A DNA stretch of 19,684 nucleotides. Source: Chersky-822 sp035509195 (lineage in GTDB: Bacteria > Actinomycetota > Actinomycetes > Streptosporangiales > Streptosporangiaceae). The first letter of the stretch is position 1. The number at the start of each line of letters is the position of its first letter. Below the pieces are notes generated by a model. That model saw only the letters and a list, made by a program, of their open reading frames with translations, did not search any database and was not told where the DNA came from. The stretch lies in contig DATJLT010000088.1 in NCBI GenBank assembly GCA_035509195.1, positions 1 through 19,684 of the forward strand, in the 5' to 3' direction. A program made the position numbers and the translations under genes. Below are positions 14,779 to 19,684 of this stretch, piece after piece.

Positions 14779-14807
14779 ACTATAACCAGAAAAAGGGCCA
14801 ATTTTAA
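14779..14807 (-). promoter_or_regulatory. Candidate promoter of the secreted hydrolase (leaderless)
   Basis: On the minus strand TTAAAA (14802-14807), a 17-bp spacer and TATAGT (14779-14784) resemble a housekeeping promoter. The -10 box ends 5 nt before the ATG at 14773, which would start the mRNA at or near the start codon. The -35 overlaps the TAA of the upstream ATPase gene. This stretch is far more AT-rich than its surroundings. Confidence 0.45.
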
Positions 14808-15547
14808 AGACGCTTGGCTTCCACGATCCGGCGCAGGAAGCGCCGGGTCCGCTCGTCCTTCGGATCGGTGAACAGTTCGGCAGGCGGAGCGTCCTCGATG
14901 ATCCGGCCTTCCTCGAGGAAACAGACCCGGTTAGCGATCTCCCTGGCGAAGCCCATCTCGTGAGTAGCGATCACCATCGTCATGCCGCCTGCCGCCAGTT
15001 CCCCGATCACCTCAAGCACCTCGGCGACGAGTTCGGGATCAAGCGCGCTCGTGACCTCGTCGAGCAGCATGATCTGGGGCCGCATCGCGAGGGCGCGGAC
15101 AATTGCCACCCGCTGCTGCTGCCCGCCGGAAAGGCGGTCAGGGTAGTCATCCTGCTTGTCGAGCAGGCCGAACCTCGACAGGAGTTCCCTCGCCTCCTCT
15201 GCGGCCTGCCTGGCGGGCATCCTGAGCACCTTGCTCGTGGCCAGCGTGACGTTCCGCAGCACGGTCATGTGCGGGAACAAGTTGAACGACTGGAACACGA
15301 TGCCGATCTGCCGCCGGACCAGGTTCGCGTCGATATTCGGCGCCGTGATGTCCTGCCCGAGCAAGATGATCCGGCCGGAATTGATCGGCTCGAGCAGGTT
15401 GATGCAGCGCAGGAGCGTGGACTTGCCAGAGCCAGACGCGCCGATCAGGCAGATGACCTCGTGCGAGTCCACGGACAGGTTGATGCCCTTCAGCACCTCA
15501 TTGGGCCCGAACGACTTGTGCAGTTCTTCAACGAGGATCGCGCTCAT
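14804..15547 (-). CDS. Polar amino-acid ABC transporter, ATP-binding subunit
   Basis: A 247-aa GlnQ/HisP-type ATPase of standard length. It has Walker A GASGSGKST (36-44), Q-loop FQSFNLFPHMTVLRNV (Gln 86), signature LSGGQQQR (139-146), Walker B with LLDEVTSALDP (161-171) and H-loop ATHEMGFAREIA (His 196). The FNLFPHMTVLxNV and THEMGFA stretches are characteristic of polar amino-acid importers. It powers uptake on the inner face of the membrane with the adjacent permease. Its ATG overlaps the permease TGA by 4 nt, so the subunits are translationally coupled. The bound amino acid cannot be told. Confidence 0.92.
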   Translation of the reverse strand: MSAILVEELHKSFGPNEVLKGINLSVDSHEVICLIGASGSGKSTLLRCINLLEPINSGRIILLGQDITAPNIDANLVRRQIGIVFQSFNLFPHMTVLRNVTLATSKVLRMPARQAAEEARELLSRFGLLDKQDDYPDRLSGGQQQRVAIVRALAMRPQIMLLDEVTSALDPELVAEVLEVIGELAAGGMTMVIATHEMGFAREIANRVCFLEEGRIIEDAPPAELFTDPKDERTRRFLRRIVEAKRL

Positions 15548-16422
15548 GTCGTCGCTCCGGCGAGCCTCCGGCGGCGATCGCGCTCGATCAGCCCGTCGGT
15601 GAACCGCGCCAGCGGGATCGTCAGGATCAGGAACAAGATCGCGGCGACGGCGAAGCTCGAGTAGTTGAACGTCGCGGAAGCGTAGATGTCGGCGGCCTGA
15701 TTGGCCTCGATCACGCCGAGGACGCCGACCAGCGCGGTGTCCTTTTGCAGGCTAATGAAGTCATTGAGCAGCGGCGGGATGATGTTACGCACCGCCTGCG
15801 GCAAGATTACGTATCGCAGCGCGGTGCGCTGGGAAAGGCCGAGGGACCTGGCCGCCGCGACCTGGCTGCGGTGCACCGAGTTGAGGCCGGCCCTGTACAC
15901 CTCAGATACATAAGCCGAGTAGGACAGCACGAGCGCGGCGACGCCGTACACCGCATCGGGCTGGTGCGAGATCACCGGCAAGTACAGCCCGGGAACCCCG
16001 AGGCCGAGCGCGAGCACCACGAGCAGCAGCGGCACGCCTCGGAAGAAGTCGACGTAGATCGTGGCTAGCACCCTGATAGGGAACAAGGTCGGATGGACGG
16101 ACTGCCTGATCAGGGCAATGAGCAGGGCGAACGGCAGGATCAGCGCCTCGGCGACCAGGAACATCCTGATGTTCAGCCAGATCGCCGCGCCGACCGAGTA
16201 ATAACCCTTCCGCGGATCGCCGACGAACGCTTGCCAGGCGTCCTTCGGGTAGAAGAAGGCGTGCGCGACCGTCCTGGCGCCTGGCGAAAACGCGAAGATC
16301 GCCGCGAAGATCGCGAGGACCACGACGGTGCTGATCGTGGAGATAACCGATCCGCGCCGCCCGCCGCCGGTGAACAGCCGGGGCCCGCGCCCGCTGCTGA
16401 AGCTCCCGACCTCAGGCGTCAC
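15544..16422 (-). CDS. Polar amino-acid ABC transporter, permease subunit
   Basis: A 292-aa membrane protein. A first membrane segment (about 26-45) and an extra periplasmic stretch (about 46-85) precede the conserved HisM/GlnP-type domain (about 82-285) with several further helices. The DFFRGVPLLL motif and the EAA loop, AAARSLGLSQRTALRYVILPQA (about 200-220), identify the amino-acid family and the ATPase contact site. Only one permease gene is present, so it probably forms a homodimer. GTG start at 16422 overlaps the TGA of the binding-protein gene (GTGA), and its own stop overlaps the ATPase ATG. The N-terminal extension with one added helix is longer than in minimal members. Confidence 0.9.
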   Translation of the reverse strand: MTPEVGSFSSGRGPRLFTGGGRRGSVISTISTVVVLAIFAAIFAFSPGARTVAHAFFYPKDAWQAFVGDPRKGYYSVGAAIWLNIRMFLVAEALILPFALLIALIRQSVHPTLFPIRVLATIYVDFFRGVPLLLVVLALGLGVPGLYLPVISHQPDAVYGVAALVLSYSAYVSEVYRAGLNSVHRSQVAAARSLGLSQRTALRYVILPQAVRNIIPPLLNDFISLQKDTALVGVLGVIEANQAADIYASATFNYSSFAVAAILFLILTIPLARFTDGLIERDRRRRLAGATT

Positions 16423-17273
16423 GGCTTGATGGTCGGGAAGTGCAGGTAAATCCCCAGGTACTGCTTCTGGAGCGCGGCGAGCTTGCCGTCGCTCGTCAGC
16501 GTCTTGATCGCCTTATTGAGGCAGGTCACCAGCTTGTTGCCCTTGGCGAGTACAAGCCCGTAATGCTCGCCGACGGTCGGGAACTGCGCAACCAGCACTG
16601 CCTTCTTGAGCTGAGCGGTCGCCATGTACTGAGCCGTCGGCGTGTCGGTGACCAGTGCGTCTATCCGGTGATCTTCGAGTGCCGAGGCGGCGAGAGCCAG
16701 GGTGTTGAATACCTTCGGCGTCTTCGTCGGCTGGATCTTCGTGTTGATGTAGGCGAGCCCGGTGGTGCCGATCTGATCCCCGTACAGGTAGCCCTTGAGC
16801 TGGGCGGGCGAGTGCTTGGTCACGATCGGGGTGCCCTTGAGCGCTACGATCGCCTGCTGCACCGGGTAGTAGCTGTTCGAGAACGTGACGGCCTGACCTC
16901 GCTGAGCCGTGTAAGAGACCTCGTTGATGTCGAAGTCGAACGCCTTGGGACCGGGCGCGTAAACCGAGTTGAACGGCTCGTGCACCCAGGTGACCTGGGC
17001 GTGGCTGAAGCCAAGCTGGGCGGCGACCGCGTAGGCGACCGCGCTCTCGTAGCCCTTGCCGTTGCTCGGCATGTTGTTCTCGAACCAGGGCGTATACGCG
17101 GGAGTGTCGGTCGCCACGGTCAGCACGCCTGACTTGTACAGCAGCTTGTTGATGCCCGGCTTGGTGCAGCTAACCGCCGACGCGCTCACTGACGGGGACG
17201 ATGTGGAACCGCACGCGCTCAGGCTGCTGGCCAGTACCACGGCAGCTCCGATGACCACTACCAAACGCCGCAT
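16419..17273 (-). CDS. Polar amino-acid ABC transporter, substrate-binding lipoprotein
   Basis: A 284-aa lipoprotein. From ATG 17273 the signal MRRLVVVIGAAVVLASSLSAC has a lipobox LSAC with Cys 21 as the anchored residue. The mature part is a family 3 periplasmic binding protein: SGVLTVATDTPAYTPWFE, then GYESAVAYAVAAQLG, FDFDINEVSYTAQRGQAVTFSNSYY and a C-terminal LAALQKQYLGIY. It delivers ligand to the permease encoded next, with which it overlaps by 4 nt. An in-frame GTG at 17306 would add 11 residues ahead of the signal peptide, so 17273 is preferred. In the second lobe the usual Lys-Gly-Arg/Asp binding pattern is not obvious, so ligand identity is open. Confidence 0.9.
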   Translation of the reverse strand: MRRLVVVIGAAVVLASSLSACGSTSSPSVSASAVSCTKPGINKLLYKSGVLTVATDTPAYTPWFENNMPSNGKGYESAVAYAVAAQLGFSHAQVTWVHEPFNSVYAPGPKAFDFDINEVSYTAQRGQAVTFSNSYYPVQQAIVALKGTPIVTKHSPAQLKGYLYGDQIGTTGLAYINTKIQPTKTPKVFNTLALAASALEDHRIDALVTDTPTAQYMATAQLKKAVLVAQFPTVGEHYGLVLAKGNKLVTCLNKAIKTLTSDGKLAALQKQYLGIYLHFPTIKP

Positions 17274-17296
17274 TGAACCCACCCGTCCCGCAGTTA

Positions 17297-17319
17297 GCTC
17301 ACTCACAGTACAGGTGAGC
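17297..17319. promoter_or_regulatory. Inverted repeat upstream of the amino-acid transporter operon
   Basis: GCTCAC (17297-17302) and GTGAGC (17314-17319) form a 6-bp dyad with an 11-nt gap, about 25 bp upstream of the binding-protein ATG and 29 nt past the L,D-transpeptidase stop. It could be an operator for the transporter or an end-of-transcript hairpin for the transpeptidase; I cannot decide. Confidence 0.3.
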
Positions 17320-17347
17320 GTAGCGCCAGTTCACCGGCAGTTGGCGG

Positions 17348-18190
17348 CTAGATCCCTGAGTAGTCCTGATCATGACCCCTGATGTAGATCAAGGTGCCGT
17401 TGGTCTGGCTGACGTGGATCAGCTTGTGGAAGAAGTTCGCGATGTCCATCGGGATCCTGACGCAACCGTGCGAAGCGGCATTGAGCGGCACGCCATCCGG
17501 GCTGAAGGTGGACGGCGGGTTGGGCTCGCCGTGGATCGCGTAAGCACCGTCCGGCGTGAAGACCACCGGGTTCCACATGGAGCCGAGCGGGCCGCCCACC
17601 CAGCCGGGTGCGAACCAGAGAGCACGGTACGTCCCGTCAGGAGTGATCCAGCCGCAGCCATCCGGCCTGCAAGCCGCGGCCGTTGACACGTGACTGATGA
17701 GGCGGATCTTCTTCCCGTAGTAGAGAACGAGAACGCCGATGTCCTTGTTGACCTCGATCCTCGTCCAGTGCGCGCCCTTTATCAGGACCTTGGGCAGCTT
17801 CGGCTTGGCCAGTTCGCGCTGGGTCGCTGGCCCGACGATGTCCGGATCCTTGGGTTCTGCCTTGCCTGCCTGCACTTCCTTGAAGGCCCAGACCGCTTCC
17901 ATCGTGTCCCAGCCGAACTTGCCGTCGGCCTTGCCCGCGTAGTAGTGCAGGAAGTTGAGCCGCTTCTGCAGTGCCCTGACCGCACTGCCGTGCATGCCGA
18001 ACCTCAAGGTCTCTTCCGTCGGCACGTAAACAGATCCTGGCTGAGCGACGACCGCGACCGCGGCCCTTCCGTTCACCAGCTTCAGGCTGCCAGTGCTCGC
18101 CCCCGCAACCGGCGCCAAGCTCAGCACCGTCACCCCGGCGACCGCCGCGCTGCCCAGGCCGATCAGCAACCGCCGTGATCCCTGCCCCAT
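17348..18190 (-). CDS. Secreted L,D-transpeptidase with peptidoglycan-binding domain
   Basis: A 280-aa exported protein. The signal peptide (about 1-31) has a twin-residue basic start and an AGA-type cleavage site. A PG_binding_1 domain follows (about 60-125; LRFGMHGSAVRALQKRL... KADGKFGWDTMEAVWAFK). The YkuD catalytic domain (about 140-275) has IHGEPNPP (His 220) and the hallmark SHGCVRIP (240-247) with catalytic Cys 243. It would form 3-3 peptidoglycan crosslinks or attach proteins to the wall. Two extra Cys (173 and 178 region, AACRPDGCGW) may form a disulfide. GGGAG lies about 8 nt before ATG 18190, supporting the start. It is divergent from ppk2 and 74 bp upstream of the transporter operon. 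Confidence 0.92.
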   Translation of the reverse strand: MGQGSRRLLIGLGSAAVAGVTVLSLAPVAGASTGSLKLVNGRAAVAVVAQPGSVYVPTEETLRFGMHGSAVRALQKRLNFLHYYAGKADGKFGWDTMEAVWAFKEVQAGKAEPKDPDIVGPATQRELAKPKLPKVLIKGAHWTRIEVNKDIGVLVLYYGKKIRLISHVSTAAACRPDGCGWITPDGTYRALWFAPGWVGGPLGSMWNPVVFTPDGAYAIHGEPNPPSTFSPDGVPLNAASHGCVRIPMDIANFFHKLIHVSQTNGTLIYIRGHDQDYSGI

Positions 18191-18526
18191 GTCTGCTGCT
18201 CCCGTTTCGGTAGGCCCGTGACCCGTTTGCCACTATTCCAGCCCTAAGACGACCATCGCCAGTATCTGGTTGCGGCGTTATCAAATCTGTAACTAACGGG
18301 CTGCTGGCTCCGCCAGGCTCGACCGGGAAGCGTGCTGATCGTTCCCATGAGTACCTATTCACCCGTTGTTCATCATTACGTTCTGCACCGTTATATTGGC
18401 GCGGAGACGTCGCCAACCGGTTCGCGCCGCGCGGCAGGCGGAGCTATGGGCATGACATTGCCCACCGCATCGCATCGCCTGACCCTGTGAAGGGCATCAC
18501 TTGCCGGAGCCGACTAGATCAAAGGT
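18191..18526. promoter_or_regulatory. Divergent control region between L,D-transpeptidase and ppk2
   Basis: This 336-bp region has no gene. For ppk2, TTCATC (18369-18374), a 17-bp spacer and TATATT (18392-18397) are a plausible plus-strand promoter with a leader of about 120 nt. The same AT patch offers TATAAC on the minus strand. Nearer the transpeptidase, GTTA-9 nt-TAAC (18277-18293) followed by a second TAAC is a possible operator. The long spaces on either side suggest untranslated leaders, but I recognise no riboswitch class. Confidence 0.35.
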
Positions 18527-18529
18527 GTG

Positions 18530-19492
18530 GTGGTAACTGTGGCAGCGGCCGACCAGCCCGGCGAAGCCGACGCGGTCCGCGCGAAGCTAGATGAACTGGC
18601 CGGAGCACTCGGTCTGCGCCTCCGGCAGCGGAAGAACGGCCGGATCAAGCTGGTCAGGGCCGACGGCGGCCCGTTCGCGCCCTGGCAGGAGGACTACCCG
18701 TACCGCAGCAAACTCGGCCGCAAGCCCTATGAGCATGACAAGCGGATGCTCCAGATCGAACTGCTCAAGCTGCAACGGTCGGTCAAGGAAGCCGGCGATC
18801 GGCTCCTGGTCATTTTCGAGGGCAGGGACGCTGCGGGAAAAGGCGGCGCGATCAGGCGGATCGCGGAGAACCTCAACCCGCGAGGCGTCAGGGTCGTCGC
18901 CCTGGAGAAACCCGCGGCCCACGAGCAGGGCGACAACTACCTGCGCAGGTACGTACCCCATCTGCCCGCCGCCGGCGAGATCGCGCTGTTCGACCGTTCC
19001 TGGTACAACCGGGCCGGAGTAGAGCACGTGATGGGCTTCTGCCAGCCCGCCGAGTACGCCAGGTTCCTCGCCGACGTACCCGAGTTCGAAGCTAGCCTGG
19101 TCGCCGATGGCCTCAAGGTGATCAAGCTGTGGTTCTCGATCACCAGGGCCGAGCAACTGGCCCGCATCGTCGACCGGCACACCGACCCGGTCAAGGCCTG
19201 GAAACTGAGCGCGGTCGACCTTGCCTCGCTCGACAGGTGGGACGACTACACCGCGGCCAAGGAGGCCATGTTCCTGCATACTGACGTGCCGCAGGCCCAC
19301 TGGACGGTAATCAAGGGCAACGACAAGAAACGGGCCAGGCTCGAAGTAATGCGCCACATCCTGTCGCTGTTCGACTACGACGACAAGCGCCCAGACGTCG
19401 CCTGCGATCCCGACCCACTCATCGCCTGGCCCGCCAGAAAACAGGTCAAGTCAGGCCGCCCGAGCCAGCGCTGGCTAGCCGCCGCCGGCTAA
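18530..19492 (+). CDS. ppk2: Polyphosphate kinase 2, class I
   Basis: About 320 aa, a single PPK2 domain of the usual class I length. It has Walker A GRDAAGKGG (about 99-107), the Walker B and lid-start motif FDRSWYNRAGVE (about 155-166), and the class I stretch DPVKAWKLSAVDLASLDRWDDYTAAKEAM followed by HTDVPQAHWTVIKGNDKKRARL. The enzyme transfers phosphate between polyphosphate and nucleotides; class I members usually make ATP or GTP from the diphosphate. It is cytoplasmic. Three GTG codons lie near the start (18527, 18530, 18539); 18530 has AAAGG 4 nt upstream and is preferred, 18527 is 1 nt from it. It is transcribed alone here, divergent from the transpeptidase, and followed directly by a C-rich minisatellite. 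Confidence 0.92.
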   Translation: MVTVAAADQPGEADAVRAKLDELAGALGLRLRQRKNGRIKLVRADGGPFAPWQEDYPYRSKLGRKPYEHDKRMLQIELLKLQRSVKEAGDRLLVIFEGRDAAGKGGAIRRIAENLNPRGVRVVALEKPAAHEQGDNYLRRYVPHLPAAGEIALFDRSWYNRAGVEHVMGFCQPAEYARFLADVPEFEASLVADGLKVIKLWFSITRAEQLARIVDRHTDPVKAWKLSAVDLASLDRWDDYTAAKEAMFLHTDVPQAHWTVIKGNDKKRARLEVMRHILSLFDYDDKRPDVACDPDPLIAWPARKQVKSGRPSQRWLAAAG

Positions 19493-19500
19493 GCCCCCGG

Positions 19501-19684
19501 TCTCAGCCCTGCCCCGGCCCCGGCCCCGGCCCAGGTCCCAGTCCCGGCCCAGGTCCCGGCCCCAGTCCCGGCCCAGGTCCCGGCCCCGGCCGGCGCCTCC
19601 GCCCCGGTCCTGACCCAGGCCCCAGTCCCGGCCCAGGTCCCGGCCCCGGCCGGCGCCTCCGCCCCGGTCCTGACCCAGGCCCCA
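19501..19684. repeat. C-rich minisatellite with a perfect 60-bp tandem repeat
   Basis: Starting 9 nt after the ppk2 stop, the plus strand is a run of CCCGGC, CCAGGT and CCAGTC-type hexamers. Within it, 19561-19620 and 19621-19680 are identical 60-bp units, and a third begins at 19681 before the window ends. The unit length is divisible by 3, so either strand could encode a 20-residue repeat (Pro/Gly-rich on plus, Ala/Gly/Thr/Trp-rich on minus). I see no start codon or ribosome site for it within the window. It may be the end of a minus-strand gene beyond the window or non-coding. Confidence 0.85.

Noticed and set aside
14960..15664. Plus-strand open frames opposite the ABC transporter genes
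   Set aside because: Antisense shadows of high-GC genes; translated products are Arg/Asp/Leu-rich without motifs, while the minus strand has full Walker and signature motifs.
17273..17306. Upstream GTG start for the substrate-binding protein
   Set aside because: It would place 11 residues before a classic lipoprotein signal peptide that begins at ATG 17273, and it overlaps the inverted repeat at 17297-17319.
18191..18350. c-di-AMP (ydaO) riboswitch in the leader of the L,D-transpeptidase gene
   Set aside because: Such riboswitches precede wall hydrolases in actinobacteria, so I looked for one, but the conserved segments of the class are not recognisable here.

Overview
The window is high-GC DNA with frequent GTG starts, serine/threonine kinases, an FHA-ABC exporter, an LmeA/DUF2993 protein and a class I PPK2. 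This points to an actinomycete; I cannot name the genus. It divides into an accessory element on the left (about 82-4275) and a conserved-looking envelope and signalling chromosome on the right (about 4307-19684).

Accessory element. A tRNA-Thr(TGT) gene lies at 4234-4306 on the minus strand. Its 3' half plus three flanking bases (4231-4275) is duplicated exactly, 45 bp, at 82-126. This is the att signature of a tyrosine-recombinase element inserted in a tRNA 3' end. The bounded segment is about 4.15 kb. It carries a Phd/YefM-RelE/ParE toxin-antitoxin pair with a TGTAC-type palindromic operator, a NucA/NucB-type DNase gene frameshifted by a 4-bp tandem duplication, a small DUF6461-like gene overlapping the nuclease stop by ATGA, and an integrase gene next to the tRNA. 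The integrase keeps the box I Arg but has lost the segment that should hold HxxR and the Tyr nucleophile. The element therefore looks stranded.

Envelope and signalling block. Three minus-strand genes (a Ser/Thr kinase with a WD40 ectodomain, a paralogous Ser/Thr kinase with a YVTN-type propeller ectodomain, and an LmeA-like lipid-binding protein) face a divergent plus-strand gene for a double-FHA ABC exporter of the Rv1747 type. The arrangement recalls the mycobacterial PknF-Rv1747 pair, in which FHA domains read phosphothreonines made by the neighbouring kinase.

Transport, wall and polyphosphate block. A secreted alpha/beta hydrolase converges on the exporter gene, with a dyad spanning both stops. 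Upstream of it is a polar amino-acid ABC operon (lipoprotein, permease, ATPase) with 4-nt overlaps, then a secreted L,D-transpeptidase. PPK2 is divergent from the transpeptidase. The window ends in a C-rich minisatellite containing a perfect 60-bp tandem repeat.

Other structure that the genes do not explain: a diverged 74-bp tandem duplication made of ACAGCAWCG inverted half-sites between the tRNA and the LmeA-like gene; candidate integrase arm sites at both ends of the element; a six-copy CCAGCC hexamer between the two FHA domains; and -10 boxes placed to give leaderless mRNAs for the exporter and the hydrolase.
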